Made by a program: the position numbers and the translations under genes. The notes below the pieces were generated by a model. It worked only from the letters and a program-made list of their open reading frames with translations, did no database searches and was not told the DNA's origin. DNA of 64,000 nucleotides from Neurospora intermedia (lineage: Eukaryota > Ascomycota > Sordariomycetes > Sordariales > Sordariaceae): positions 248,001 through 312,000 of the forward strand of contig BTPP01000012.1 of assembly GCA_037102815.1 (NCBI GenBank), written 5' to 3'. Shown piece by piece: positions 1 through 11,699 of the stretch (positions within the stretch are counted from its first letter, which is position 1; each line of letters begins with the position of its first letter).

Positions 1-89
1 GGAGGGCGGTTGATGAGGAGATTGAGAGGGAGATGATGGAGGATGCTGCGTATGGTGCCGAGGAGGATGAGGGGTTTGTGTCGGAGTGA
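1..89 (+). CDS. 3' end of a gene, product unknown
   Basis: Reading from base 3, an open frame of 28 codons ends at the TGA at 87-89. The visible tail is strongly acidic (several Glu-Glu and Glu-Asp pairs, ending FVSE). No domain can be recognised in so short a piece and the rest lies left of the window. The acidic, codon-like composition and the abrupt loss of coding character after the TGA are the only support. Confidence 0.5.
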   Translation, partial: RAVDEEIEREMMEDAAYGAEEDEGFVSE

Positions 90-885
90 GTGACAAGAAG
101 ACAAATGTCTGCGATTACGCGGTGTGGAGAGATTATAATAACAGAACGGAAGGAAAGTAATGGGATGAGAAGGAAGGTGTCGAGTTGAGAATTATTTTGT
201 GTACGGGCCCGGTCGGCTGTTTGTTCGTTTGCTTGTTTGTTGATTATTGGAGTATCCGGTTGGTACTAGGCTGCTTGGTAGGGTGTTTAGGGAGTCTTCA
301 AGTTGGGTGATTGATTGGTTGATTGATGGAATTTTTATGATTGAAAGTGCAATTGCTTGTTATGGTTGTGGTTGTGTTGAGAGTTTTAGTTTGGTGTTTG
401 TCGGTGTCTATCCTGACGTCCGGTTATTTTATGGATATATGGATAGGACAGCAAGGAGTGAGCGATGTGAGCAGTAGTGAACAGTGAGCAGCAGGCAAAA
501 GCACAACAGAACAGAACAGACCAGACCAAAGCAAAACAGAGCAGAGAAAATAAAAAAAAAAAAACCGAGATTATCATACCATGAATAAACCTTGTCACTT
601 TGATCACTGTACCTGGGTAGATAGTAGGTAACGAATGTAGTATTCACAAGTCCGCCAAGCTCTCGCTCGTTCTGATGATATTGTGTATTGTAGTGTACCT
701 ACCGTATGGTCTTATAAGTGAGTGGGCATCTTAGCCCGTTACCCTTGCTTGTTCTGCAGTAGTGTGTGAAAGAGACTCATCACTCTCTCTCTCTCTCTTG
801 GTTTGCTTAGCTTGCCTGTCTAGCCTAACTAACTCTCGAATGAGAAATGGTTTTTTTTTTTTCTCTTCTTCATTTTTTTCTTCTT

Positions 886-952
<67 letters not shown>

Positions 953-2514
953 CTTGGGGGGAGGGGGCGATAGGGAAGCAACGATAAAAACAAGGTACAA
1001 ACGAAACCGACCCAACCAACCAAGCAAGCAAGCCTTTCCTTCCTTCCAGTGATGAGATGGTAAGTGGTGACAAGTAGGTAGGTAGTGACAAATGATTTAC
1101 CGTCGAACTTGTTGAATCGGGGTAACTACCTACGTAGGTATTACTAGTACGGTTATCTAGGTAAGTCCAGTAGTTGTCCAGGCCAGTCCCGCCAAACGTG
1201 ATTCCTGTTTTGATAGCTGATGGTTTCTAATACTTGACGGATGACAGCTCGAGAATTAGTCGGCCGGTGACCCGGCTAGTCTATATTGGTTGTCACGGTG
1301 AATCAAGTCCTCACTGAGTCCTTCGGGGAAGGGGGGGGGGGGGAGGTGTGAGAGTGAAGCTAATTGAATGTTCATGCGTCGGACGGTAGGATATTGGATG
1401 TGATACGCTGGACGTTAGTAAGTTGGACGTTGGTACATTGGTACATTCGTCGCCGGATGCATGGAGAAGCAGATGAAATATATTTCTAGAAATAGTTGAG
1501 GACAATGAATCCCTAGGTAGTCATTCATGTAAAACTCGACTGAACTCGGCTGAAGCTGAGTACCTAGTGATGCATGTATCTGTCTGTGGTGATACCCTCC
1601 GTCCCTTTTATTCGAGAATTGGATGGAACTTTGTTTTGATCATTTTGACTGTACTAGAATAGGTGCGTTTCGTTGGCGACGGCTGAGCTGTGATAAGTGT
1701 ACTCAAAAGTGTACTAGAAAGTGTTAGTACTGATATAATAAGATAGGGAGAGATACTGTTACTGTTATTATTACTGTCATTGTCACTGTTTCATAGCCAG
1801 GTCATAGCTAAGAGAACAACGGTCTCACTTTAAATATTCACGGCAAGTAAACCTCGTTTCACAAGGAGACAACTGAAGGAGAAGAATCATTCATTCCATT
1901 CCATTTCTCAGTTCATTTCATTGAGCCATTCTCTCTCTCCTTCTTTCTCTAAACACCCTCACCCCCTATTTTTCGTTCCCTAGACTACCTAGTGTAGTAC
2001 CATACCCTAGAACCATATCATATCATAACCATGCTATGCTTGCCATGCTTGTCATGAAGCGCCCTTTACCGACTATCTATATAGCCATCGATAATCTTGA
2101 TCGCAAACCAATTGAAACAATAAGAACCAATGAGAAAGGGACAACAAGAAGAAACCATACACCGTAAACCATACCAGGAAAGAAAAAGAAAACCGTTGCT
2201 ATGCACGCGTCATCATAACTCCTTGCTTGTTGAAAGAAAACCATAACAGAAAGAAGAGAGCCAGCCAACCCAGCTAATCCAGCAAAAAAAGAGAAGAAGA
2301 AAAAAAAAAGGAAAACTTTTCGTAATCATGACGTTTCATGACAGTTCATCATAACAAAAATGCTTCTCCGCTCGCCTTTTCATCCATCCATTTGTCCATC
2401 CATCCAGTCATCACTCGACATTCGACATCCGACAAAAGAAACCAGCGATAGCCGACAGAAGACAAATAAACCGAGCTTCATCAGCTTACCCAGCAAACTC
2501 TCCACACTTACTCC
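90..2514. other. Intergenic region between convergent genes
   Basis: I see no gene here. The short open frames are low-complexity (poly-Lys or poly-Phe across a homopolymer, Ser/Leu across CT-rich DNA). The stretch holds a 65-base T run, a G-rich tract at 954-966, a second G run near 1330-1343, and several TAGGTA/CCTAGGTA words. It probably includes the 3' untranslated regions of the flanking genes, which face each other. Confidence 0.6.
888..952. repeat. 65-base homopolymer T tract followed by a G-rich run
   Basis: Bases 888-952 are uninterrupted T, preceded by a T-rich, C-interrupted tract from 851 and followed by CTT and a G-rich stretch. It is the longest homopolymer in the window. True length is doubtful because such runs are unstable in cloning and sequencing. 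Confidence 0.9.
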
Positions 2515-5500
2515 TCAACCAGCCAACCACCTCTCCTCCCTCTCTCTCTGCATCTCCCTGAGCCTCTCTTCCATTTCCCTTTCACTCCTCTGGCCCTGTG
2601 TCTCTCTCTGTCCCGTCAGTCCCATGAAACTTTGATTCGGAGGACACCCATTCACTCCATCACCATAACCATCACCACCACCACTCACACCGCCCATCCC
2701 GCCATTAGCGTTCAAGTCCACCTCTCTTAACACCCCACCATTCTGCCATCCATTAACTCCGTTGACTCCACGACCCCTTGCATTCGATGGACTTGCATTT
2801 TGCATCATTTGTACCTGCTGCTGCTGTTGGTACTGCTGTTGGTACGGAAACTGAGACTGAGACTGAGACTGTCCGTTGACTGGGACGCGTCCAGCAACAG
2901 GACTCATGTTCATGTTCATGCTCATGGCCATGCTCTGCCTCCTCCCACCCGCACCACCGTGACTCTGGAGGTGTCCCGGCCCTTCAGCATCACTACCCAC
3001 CACTGTTGTAGGACTACCGAATCCAAAACCTACTGCTGACCCGAAGCTGGAAGCGCCAGTAGGGAGCCCAGGCACGCCTGGAACATTCGGGACTCCACCG
3101 CCTCCCACCAAGTTATTCTCAGGAGTAAGGGCAAGGGCAGGGGCAGCAGCAATACCCGGAACAGGAGCAGCATTCGCATTCGCGCCCGCTGGAGTCTGCT
3201 GACCGTGACTCTGACCATGACTTTGACCAGGAACGGTAAACACCCCGCGAGCAACCAACGCTTTCCAGACTTCGTCCCGGATTGAAAGAACATGATCGCG
3301 ATCAAACGGGAGCCCATCTACTTTCTTCAGCCGTGCACACTTCTCAGCCAACAAATGATCATAGACTCTGCGCCGCATCTTGGTCTGCAGATCAAGTCTC
3401 GATGCATAAGCTTTATCGGAAGCGAGCGTTTGCGAGGGGAGAGTCCACTGATCTTTATTCTCGTGGTTTTCCTCCTGCTCCTGGGCACCACCACCTGCTT
3501 CTTCCTGTCCCTTCCGTGCATCCTCGCTTGCGTTGGCGGGTTTGTCCTGCTTGCCGAGGCTAGTGTTGCCTTTGCAAAGTTCCTGAACAGGCGAGTAAAA
3601 ACCCATTACCAGTCCGTTCCCTCGCAAATCAACAGCTGTGAGGCAGGAAAAGTTGGCAAGGACGTCAACCAGCGAACTCAAATCCCTAATTCGGTTCCCG
3701 GAGATGAATAACCGCTTCAATCGCGGTACATGTTTCAATGGCGACAGATCCTCGAGCGCATTCATGTTGAGGTTGAGAACCCTCAGGTTGGGCATCATCT
3801 GTCCGACGTCCACGGGCAGTTTGGTCAAGCCGCAGTTGGCTAGTTCGAGGAGTTGCAGGTTGAGCAGATCGATGGGAGGATTGAAACCACTCTCTTCAAC
3901 GCCCTTGGGGTTGGTGGTGCTGCCTAGGTAGTTGCCAGACAAAAATAGTTTGCGGACTTCGTAGGCCCGGGAGAGGAGGTGGTCGAGGTCGAGAGGTTCG
4001 GGACCTTGTTGCTCGCGGAGGGAGAGCGAGTCGAGGTGACGAGCACGAGAGAAGCCGTGAATGCGGACGAGGCGGTTGCGGTCGGCATGGAGGAGTCGAA
4101 GATGGGGGAGGTGGTGGATGGACAGATGGCTTAGACAGTTATCGTTGAGATGGAGGTACCTCAACGGACTAACGGCCTGTCCATGTTCAGAAACGGGAGA
4201 GGAACCAGAGGTAAGTGCGGCCGGCGACCCAACCTCAAACACCTCAATCTGGTTCCCTTCAAGGTTAAGCAAGCTCAGAACCGGGAGCTGGTCCAGGTTC
4301 ACCACCCTCTTAATCTTGTTACCCCTCAAGTCCAACTCGGTAAGATGCACCAGCCTCGCCCCATCAAAGTCCACCTCCTCAATGCAATTCCCTCTTGCCC
4401 TCAACACCTGCAACCCATCATGAAACTTGATCCCCTCCAAGCTCTCCAAACGGTTGTTATCCACCCTTAACTCCCTCAAATGCACCAACTGCTTAAAAGG
4501 ATTCAAGCTCGTCAATCGGTTGTTGGAGATATCCACATATTGCAGGTTGGTTAAGTGTCCCCACGCCGTCAGGCTTGACAGCTGATTATTGGTCATCTTG
4601 AGGAAGCGAGTAGTGGACGGAGCGCCGGTGAGGTTCCTAATCTCGTTGTGACTGGCGTCTAGGGATTCGAGACGGCCACAGAACTCATCGAGAGCATGCA
4701 AAGATTCCAGACGCTTGTGCGCGAGGCAGAGGTTGCGCATATCTTCCCAGTAGGGCTCAAAGGGCTCGACTTCGGTGAGCTTGGCGACGAGGTCACGGGT
4801 GGACATGGACATGGAGCGGCCGCGCGAGTGGTGGTCACCAGTGACGAGGTGGTGGTTGCCAATAACATAACTTGCTTCGAGAGCCAATGACGACTCGTCG
4901 GGAGGGTGGATGGTGAAGTCCGAGAGGGGGCTGAGGGAGAAGGTGCCGACATACTGGCCGATGATGTGAGCCGGGTCGGCGCCGGACATGGAGCATGGTC
5001 GTAGATGGTGAGCAGGTGTTGCCACCAGGAAGGAAATGCTGTTGTGTTGTTGGGCTTCGTGGTCGTCTTGGTTGACCATTGATGTTTCAGCAGCAACGAT
5101 GCTGAGTTCCATACCCTGAGGTTGTGGCGATAGTAACGACGGCTGATCATGACCATGGAATGGGAAGCTGTTCTTATTAGCATTACTGGACTCTTCATCA
5201 TGCTCGTCAATCCGTGAAACAGGTCTTGCCATGTACGTCTGGCCTTTGACGGACAAGTGACGCTGTGGACCTCGTGAACGGCTGCGTGACCTAGACGCTG
5301 AACCAGACACAACGTCGTTTCTGAGCTTGGAGACGGCTCCGCGGCCTCGGGGTTGCGGGTGCTGCTGTTGTTGCTGTTTGGTGTAACCTCTGGGCGGCAG
5401 AGGTGGCAGGCTACGCTTGCGCTGCTGCTGCTGTTGCTGCTGCTGCTTATTGTTGCCCTGCCCACCGGTTAGGCCTAGCGCGCTCGGGGCGTCGGCATCG

Positions 5501-8500
5501 GAGTCAACGTCGTCTGCTACTTCCTGGATGTCCTGGATAATAGACGCAATAGGTGATGAGAAACTGATCGTGAGACGTCTGGGCCGGGCTGCTTGTGGGA
5601 TGTTGCTTACTCGGTCCTCGTATATCCCAATTTCATGTTCGACATCGACTCCCGTGCTGCTTGTACCTGTGCCCGCCGCCGTGGTTGGTGACTGCAACGA
5701 GGGCTTTGCGTCGCGCTGTTCGTCAGTTCTGGTTGGCTTGTTTTTCTTGCCAGGGTTCGACGTGTCAGAGTCTTTGCGACTCCCGGTTGGCTGCCACTGC
5801 GGTTCCGAGTTAAGGAAATCGTCATCGCCAAAAGGTGCCGCGACATCCGATGGTTGGTCCAGGTCGACATCGACATCATCCTGCTCGTGCTCGTGCTCCT
5901 GCCCCCGCTGGTTGGTCGTAAGCCGCAACTTTTCCAATTCCTCCGTGATGTCCACGGTGAGATCGGGAATGTCAGCGAACGGGTCATCTTCGCTCACCTC
6001 CGAGGCAATGAAACTGTTTTGTCTGCTGCCCATAAACCCGTTAGATGGACGTTTCCTGACCCACACGTTTCTTTCCCTGTCCAGCACCATGTTGCCGACA
6101 CGGTCTGGAATAAGATGCAATACACTTTCTGGCGCAATCGTCTTTCTACTATCGGAGCCCTTGGACGAGGTGGTGTGAGATGACCGTCCCGTGTAGTTAT
6201 CAGACTCGGACTGGGTATGCCTTCCATCCTCAACATTCTCATGCGACAGCTTGGTCTTGAGCGCTGGGTTCCAGGAGATGCGAATGTTTGGCGGGTCGCT
6301 GATGACACCGTCTTCCGTAAAGTTGGGCAACACAGGTCCACCCTTCTTGCCTGCATGATGCTTTTCATCCTGCCGTACAGTACCAAAGCCTTGCCGGTGC
6401 AGGGCAGCCGAACGCAGAGAAGAGCCCATGATGTCGCCCATATCGCTTGCTTCCTCATACTGCTTGAGACGCTCTGCAAGGACGGGATCTTCCTGCTTGG
6501 TCGATCTGCGCGTCAAAGGCGGGCGTCCCTCGCGGCTGGGCGGACGCAGGAACGATTCCTGAGTGGACTCCTCATAGGAGCTTTCCCCATCTGCATCATG
6601 GCGAGAATCATACTCATCCGACTCCTCAACGCTAGTTAGACCGCTGGCGGCGTTCTTGCGAATCATGGCCATGATCTTGTTGGCTTCGATGAGGAAATCC
6701 TCGGTTTTGATGGAAGGTTTGCGGTCGGTGTTCATTGCCGACCCTGGTCCGCCATGTTTCTTGGGCGTGCGGCCCTTAGAAGACGCCTTGGATGACGGCC
6801 TAGTAGGACGACTGGATGGCTTTGTAATGAGCTCCGTCAGAGGCGGCCTTCCCTTCTTGCCGTCCTTCTGAAGGGACGATCTCTGAAGAGGTGTCGGCGT
6901 GCGTGGTCTTGGCACATCTTTGCCTGAGGGCGTACCAGGCTCAACCTGTTCGCGGTGTTTTTCAGCATGCATTTCCTTGCGCCGCTTCTCAATAGCAGCC
7001 TGTATCTGTTGGTACGACAGCTTCATGGACTGCGTTTCCGGAGAGGGAGAGATATCTTCCAGTCCAAATTCGATGTCCGACTCATGCAGAGTCCTACGTC
7101 GTTTAGGGGTCGGATCCTTTGACGGAGAAGTGCGCGGCCGCTTGAACTCGGGGACTGGGTCTGATCGTCGCTTGCTCGGGGTGGCAAACGTAGCGGGGAT
7201 ATGGGTGAAAGCATGCCGTTTCTTATGCGCCATGCTTGACCCCATCCTAGAATGGCGCTTCGACGATCCTGAATCAAGGGGCTTTTGGCGCTTCCTACGC
7301 ACCGAAGAGTTGCTTGCATCAGCGTCGTCGCTGGCGTCGGCTTCAGAGCGCGAAGAAGGACGGCTCAAGTCGAAGACAGGGATCCGGGGTTCTGCCTGAG
7401 AATCGTCATTTGGACCCTGGTTTTCCTTGTCACCCTCAATACCGGATGCGCCGACCGACTGGTACGAGAAATCGTCCTGAAACTCGTATCCATCCAAGAC
7501 CCCAGCTCCAAACTGGTTGACTGCAACCGAGGCTTTGCGTTGACCGGTCTCCTGTCCTCGGCGCGTGTGGGTCTTGGGTGGTGATAGATAACCTCCGGAG
7601 TCCATGTAGGAAACGTGCACTGGAGACTCATCTCCAGTTTGCTGTCCAGAAGAAGCCTGTTCACCCGGAGTGTCGTCGTGATATTGACTGAGTCGTCTTT
7701 GTAGAATCTCGCTGGTGAAGGTATCGTACGGCTGGAAGAGCTTCAAAGGGCTGCCGACTCCTTGCTGTGAAGATGGTACGCGCTTCGTGGATACGCTGAG
7801 ATTGGGGATTCGGGGAAATGCAGGTCTGGTGCGGGGAGAAATCTCGTCGGAGATGTGGCCAGATACCTGTGCAGGAACGTGCTCGTAGTCATCCCAGTTC
7901 TCGACCTTGACCGAGGGAAAGCGCTTGGGGGTGCTAGCTTGAAGAGACTCCTCTGGATTGAGATCCGAGATATCGTTCAAGGCCGAGCTCAACATGTGGT
8001 TCTGGAATGATCCGTCGGCAGATCGACCACCTCTTCTGACGTTGATGTAGCTTCCCAGCTTTTCGTAGTCCTTGGAGGTGTTGCCAGTGTCGCCTGCCTT
8101 GTTGTCGCTTCTTGACGAACCACCCGTCTCGGCAGCCTCAGCCTCGCTCTTTCCAGACTCGCTCTTCCCCGAGACACTACCTCCGGAATCGCTCTTGCCA
8201 GAACGGGCCATGCGCAACTGATTCTTTCTAAGAGTTTCAAGGCGGTGTCGGAGCTCGTCTGGGGAAATGTCTGGCACGAAACTTGAGTTGCCCTCGCCCT
8301 CGTCGTGCATAGTGAGTAGGATTGGGCTGAAATCCTCATGGCGCAAGACGCTCTGGCCGCTTGCCTGACGCGATCCAGCGCTGAGATTTCCAAGATGGGA
8401 CGAGGCGGAGGTGGATGGTGTGCCTGACCGGACCTTGGGGTAGGTCTGTTGCTGGCTAGTAGAGGCGCGGAAACTGGACTCGGATCCTTGACTGGGGTCA

Positions 8501-9447
8501 GTGGAATCGGTAGCCCTTCGGTACCGTATTTCTGGTATTGTGCGCCGTTGTTGCTCTTGTTGTTGCTCTTGTTGTTCCTCTTCAACTTCCTCCTCTTGCT
8601 CCTTAGGTATTGGGGGAAGCGATTGGAAAGAGTCTTCCACATGGATTTCGACGGTTGAAGGGTCCCGTTCTCTGCCTAAAAAGGGCGGGCTCGAGGGCAA
8701 CGTAATTTCGACATGGGACTCGGCTTGCGACTCGTACTGGGATTCGAAACCTCGACCGTTTCGCGTATCCGCATTCGTATGGGTGTCCGCCGCATTCATG
8801 TTCGACGCAGCTGGAGGATGAGGTGGTGGTGGTGGTGGCGGCTTGAAGATGGATTCGAGGATTGCACCGGCCGAAGTAAACAAGTCGGGTGCTTCGCCAT
8901 AGTCAAGCTCTCGGTATACCAAACGTCTTTTCCACTCTGGAGTATCCTGTTTCCTCCCAGGCGAGCCATTCACTTCCTTGCGATTAACAGTGTTGTGGAT
9001 GACGGAGCCGGCAGACTGGACGGATTCGGCTACGGAGGCGGTGCGACTTCGGGCGTCAATGGCTCGTTGGCGGTCGCGAACTCTATCGCCGAGGGACTTG
9101 GTCGAGCCACGGCGCGATGCAGGGTTGGAAGCGGTGTTGCTGTTGCGGCGATCATCGGGTAGGATGCTGTTGTTGGCACTCGTTCGACTCGAATTCGGTC
9201 TAGGGATTCGGCTCGGAGGGGTCTTTGGAGGTTTTTTCCTGCTTTGGGAAGTCGAGGAGTCTGCTTGGGATAAATTGCGACTGTGAGCGGTGGCGGGTCG
9301 AGATTGGGATTGCGACTGCGACTGCGACTCTGACTGTGACCGCTGATGGCTGTCCAGCTTCTTTGCAAACTGGGACGCGTCCGAGGCTAGAGAGCCAGGC
9401 TGGGAGGGCCAGTCCTCCGAGAGGGAGTCGAGCCAAGCATGCCCCAT
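2515..9447 (-). CDS. cdc11: Cdc11/Nud1-type leucine-rich-repeat scaffold of the septation initiation network
   Basis: Predicted protein of 2310 residues from the ATG at 9447 (start MGHAWLDSLSEDW, typical of filamentous-fungal Cdc11 orthologs; the open frame runs 45 codons further upstream but that part looks like leader). Residues 1 to about 1560 are disordered, Ser/Arg/Gln-rich, with polyglutamine tracts encoded near 8550-8580, 5360-5380 and 5420-5450. A leucine-rich-repeat array follows at about 1565-1955 (repeats such as LQYVDISNNRLTSL and LTELDLRGNKIKRV), then a short helical part and a Gly/Gln/Asn-rich tail. In this family the repeats anchor the septation kinases at the spindle pole body and so trigger septum formation. 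Much longer than yeast Nud1, mainly through the disordered part. No intron is needed, but small in-frame introns in the low-complexity part cannot be excluded. Shares a 2.25-kb upstream region with the next, divergent gene. Confidence 0.85.
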   Translation of the reverse strand: MGHAWLDSLSEDWPSQPGSLASDASQFAKKLDSHQRSQSESQSQSQSQSRPATAHSRNLSQADSSTSQSRKKPPKTPPSRIPRPNSSRTSANNSILPDDRRNSNTASNPASRRGSTKSLGDRVRDRQRAIDARSRTASVAESVQSAGSVIHNTVNRKEVNGSPGRKQDTPEWKRRLVYRELDYGEAPDLFTSAGAILESIFKPPPPPPPHPPAASNMNAADTHTNADTRNGRGFESQYESQAESHVEITLPSSPPFLGRERDPSTVEIHVEDSFQSLPPIPKEQEEEVEEEQQEQQQEQQRRTIPEIRYRRATDSTDPSQGSESSFRASTSQQQTYPKVRSGTPSTSASSHLGNLSAGSRQASGQSVLRHEDFSPILLTMHDEGEGNSSFVPDISPDELRHRLETLRKNQLRMARSGKSDSGGSVSGKSESGKSEAEAAETGGSSRSDNKAGDTGNTSKDYEKLGSYINVRRGGRSADGSFQNHMLSSALNDISDLNPEESLQASTPKRFPSVKVENWDDYEHVPAQVSGHISDEISPRTRPAFPRIPNLSVSTKRVPSSQQGVGSPLKLFQPYDTFTSEILQRRLSQYHDDTPGEQASSGQQTGDESPVHVSYMDSGGYLSPPKTHTRRGQETGQRKASVAVNQFGAGVLDGYEFQDDFSYQSVGASGIEGDKENQGPNDDSQAEPRIPVFDLSRPSSRSEADASDDADASNSSVRRKRQKPLDSGSSKRHSRMGSSMAHKKRHAFTHIPATFATPSKRRSDPVPEFKRPRTSPSKDPTPKRRRTLHESDIEFGLEDISPSPETQSMKLSYQQIQAAIEKRRKEMHAEKHREQVEPGTPSGKDVPRPRTPTPLQRSSLQKDGKKGRPPLTELITKPSSRPTRPSSKASSKGRTPKKHGGPGSAMNTDRKPSIKTEDFLIEANKIMAMIRKNAASGLTSVEESDEYDSRHDADGESSYEESTQESFLRPPSREGRPPLTRRSTKQEDPVLAERLKQYEEASDMGDIMGSSLRSAALHRQGFGTVRQDEKHHAGKKGGPVLPNFTEDGVISDPPNIRISWNPALKTKLSHENVEDGRHTQSESDNYTGRSSHTTSSKGSDSRKTIAPESVLHLIPDRVGNMVLDRERNVWVRKRPSNGFMGSRQNSFIASEVSEDDPFADIPDLTVDITEELEKLRLTTNQRGQEHEHEQDDVDVDLDQPSDVAAPFGDDDFLNSEPQWQPTGSRKDSDTSNPGKKNKPTRTDEQRDAKPSLQSPTTAAGTGTSSTGVDVEHEIGIYEDRVSNIPQAARPRRLTISFSSPIASIIQDIQEVADDVDSDADAPSALGLTGGQGNNKQQQQQQQQRKRSLPPLPPRGYTKQQQQQHPQPRGRGAVSKLRNDVVSGSASRSRSRSRGPQRHLSVKGQTYMARPVSRIDEHDEESSNANKNSFPFHGHDQPSLLSPQPQGMELSIVAAETSMVNQDDHEAQQHNSISFLVATPAHHLRPCSMSGADPAHIIGQYVGTFSLSPLSDFTIHPPDESSLALEASYVIGNHHLVTGDHHSRGRSMSMSTRDLVAKLTEVEPFEPYWEDMRNLCLAHKRLESLHALDEFCGRLESLDASHNEIRNLTGAPSTTRFLKMTNNQLSSLTAWGHLTNLQYVDISNNRLTSLNPFKQLVHLRELRVDNNRLESLEGIKFHDGLQVLRARGNCIEEVDFDGARLVHLTELDLRGNKIKRVVNLDQLPVLSLLNLEGNQIEVFEVGSPAALTSGSSPVSEHGQAVSPLRYLHLNDNCLSHLSIHHLPHLRLLHADRNRLVRIHGFSRARHLDSLSLREQQGPEPLDLDHLLSRAYEVRKLFLSGNYLGSTTNPKGVEESGFNPPIDLLNLQLLELANCGLTKLPVDVGQMMPNLRVLNLNMNALEDLSPLKHVPRLKRLFISGNRIRDLSSLVDVLANFSCLTAVDLRGNGLVMGFYSPVQELCKGNTSLGKQDKPANASEDARKGQEEAGGGAQEQEENHENKDQWTLPSQTLASDKAYASRLDLQTKMRRRVYDHLLAEKCARLKKVDGLPFDRDHVLSIRDEVWKALVARGVFTVPGQSHGQSHGQQTPAGANANAAPVPGIAAAPALALTPENNLVGGGGVPNVPGVPGLPTGASSFGSAVGFGFGSPTTVVGSDAEGPGHLQSHGGAGGRRQSMAMSMNMNMSPVAGRVPVNGQSQSQSQFPYQQQYQQQQQVQMMQNASPSNARGRGVNGVNGWQNGGVLREVDLNANGGMGGVSGGGDGYGDGVNGCPPNQSFMGLTGQRETQGQRSEREMEERLREMQREREERWLAG

Positions 9448-11699
9448 CCTGGGCGGTTTGTCGGATGGTCGGATGCCAGTTTGGGAAGCAAATCCTGGAA
9501 ATGGGAAACGGGGGAAAACGACGAAACGGGTTGTCGGAACACGAGACGAGTTGGGAAAGTTGGTGGGTGGGTGGGTGCGCAACGCAATCGGCGGAGAGTA
9601 AGTCTAGGTGGTGGTGTGTGTGCGTGTGTGTGCTGGGCCCGGTCGTAGTGTAGTGTAAAATGTGGATGGACTGTGACAACGCTGCTGCTATGACGGGACC
9701 TGGTAGCCTGTGACGAAGCTCTGGGATCGGTGACTGGATGGAATAATGGCAGTGGGCGGAAGGGTGGATTCCACTTCTTCTTCCCGAGAGAGAAATGGGA
9801 TGGTGGATGCCGTTGGTCGGGAAGAGAGAAGCCGGGATGATGCCTTGACCCAGAGAAATTCAAGAGTCTGTTTTCTTTTTTGTTTCTCTCTCTCCAACAA
9901 AATCGTGGGGTACGTATCGATCTCTTTGGTCAAGTTGTCGTCGGTTTGTTCGTTGAAGATGCTCTCTGCTGCTGTTTGGTTGAGCTTGTTTGTTAGGTTA
10001 TTTTTTTTTTTTTGTTACCTAACGCGGTACCCATACAGCAAAGCCGTGGTGCTCCGTTTGCAGAAAAAAAGGTTCCCGTCATGTGTTTGACGTGGAGAGA
10101 GTGGACGACGAGAGCGGGGCGTGGCCAATGGTTACTTGTATGTTCAGTTACTTACCTATCTATGTATGTTATGACCCTGTACCACTCATACGCCTGTTGT
10201 CCACGGCTGTCAGGTGTTTAAACACAGAACTAAGTTGATGAATGTTGTGTTTGAAAAAAGCGTAAAGATATGCAAGGGTAAGACACGATCGGTGGAAAAG
10301 GCCCGGTTTGTAAGGCTGGCCGTCGTTGATTGATATGCTGATGTTTGGCTATGAAAGTGTTCGGTTCTTGTTGTTGAAAGTCAAAAAGGTACTTTTGTCC
10401 GATTTTGAGTATAAAGTGTGACAGGAAGTCTCAAGACAAAGCAACTTGAACTGAGAGAGAAAGAGCTGAGGCGTCTTCCATTGGGCGGCCCATTAACGCG
10501 ACCTCCCTCTCTACCACTCACAACCCAAGGACACGGCACGACACGGCTATATGGAAGGAACTTAATCAAGGTGGCTGAACCCATTTGCTTGGATCAGACC
10601 TTTCCTTATCTCAGATCAGGGCCTTCAGTTACCAGTCTTTCCATTTACAGCATGCGATGAACTACACTTGCCGTGTGCTGTGCTCTGCACATTGTCCTGT
10701 TTCTGACCATCCATACCATACGATACGCTCCAATGATAATCCAATGATACTTCTAACCCTTTCCGCTTTTGTGTCTCTGCCTTGTAGGATACTTTCTCCA
10801 ACTCCAAGTGTAAGGTACATGGCAGGGACTAGAGGTAGAGGTAGTGCTCGTCCCCGGCCACTCCCTTGTGTTTCTTCAGTGAGACGTTCAGATTGACAAC
10901 GCCATAGCGCTCGCGTCTTCCTGGTAGTACTGTAAGGGAAACAGACAGCGGCATAAGCCGTGATTGGCCCACCGTCGTTTACTGTCCATCTTGAATTCGC
11001 TGTTTCACCTTCAGTTCAGTTGATCACTCATGGAAGCACGAGCCATCCCGCCTTGACAGCATTTGTTGATCTTCAAAGTGGAAACTGCAGGGCAGATCCG
11101 CCAATGCCCGGGCCCCGCTCTTCAATCTCCACTTGTAGTGTCCAGTTAAAGAGCTTGCAGCTAAACTGAAGTCTTAAGCCAAGCATGTCACCTGACTTGG
11201 CGAACCCTCTTTAATTGGTTTTGCGCGAACACCACACGAAGCTCCCAAAGAAAAGGAAATGTGACGCGATCCGCTAACATAACCCTGACGCTGTTTGCTA
11301 TGTACACTACTTACGCAAGTAGCGATTGCGAGTCGCCAAGCTAAACCCGAATCTGATGTGTGCTTGAGACGACAGAAAAAGCAACGAATACCGACGAATG
11401 ACAGCAAAACGGCTTCAATCACGACTTTTCCCTTTTTTGTAACCCAATCAATCTGTTTGTCCCAAGTTACTATCCACACCCTCGACCAAGCCAAACTGCC
11501 ACTCAACACGACATCTCGACCGGCGATGCGCTCACTCTGTGCTCAGGACGACGACCCGGAATGACCTGAATGCCACTCTCGTCCTTGTTAGCGACGAACT
11601 GCTAGACCACGACTGCCACACCTCGATCCATGTAACAGTCACAACCGAACCTGTTTCGGCTAATAGTAGCCAACGAGCCCGTCTAAACGGCCTGACAAA
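9448..11699. other. Divergent promoter region
   Basis: No convincing gene. It lies between the cdc11-like gene (leftward) and the 1301-residue gene (rightward) and presumably carries both promoters and 5' leaders. GT-repeat sequence occurs at about 9608-9632, in the leader of the cdc11-like gene, and a T run at about 10001-10013. Open frames here are short, out of codon style, and mostly antisense continuations of the cdc11 leader. Confidence 0.6.

Noticed and set aside
731-1052. Poly-Lys and poly-Phe open frames
   Set aside because: They only translate the 65-base T run.
4659-5465. Antisense and alternative-frame open frames across the cdc11-like gene
   Set aside because: Low-complexity Ser/Thr/Pro or Arg-rich translations that are shadows of the glutamine- and serine-rich coding frame.
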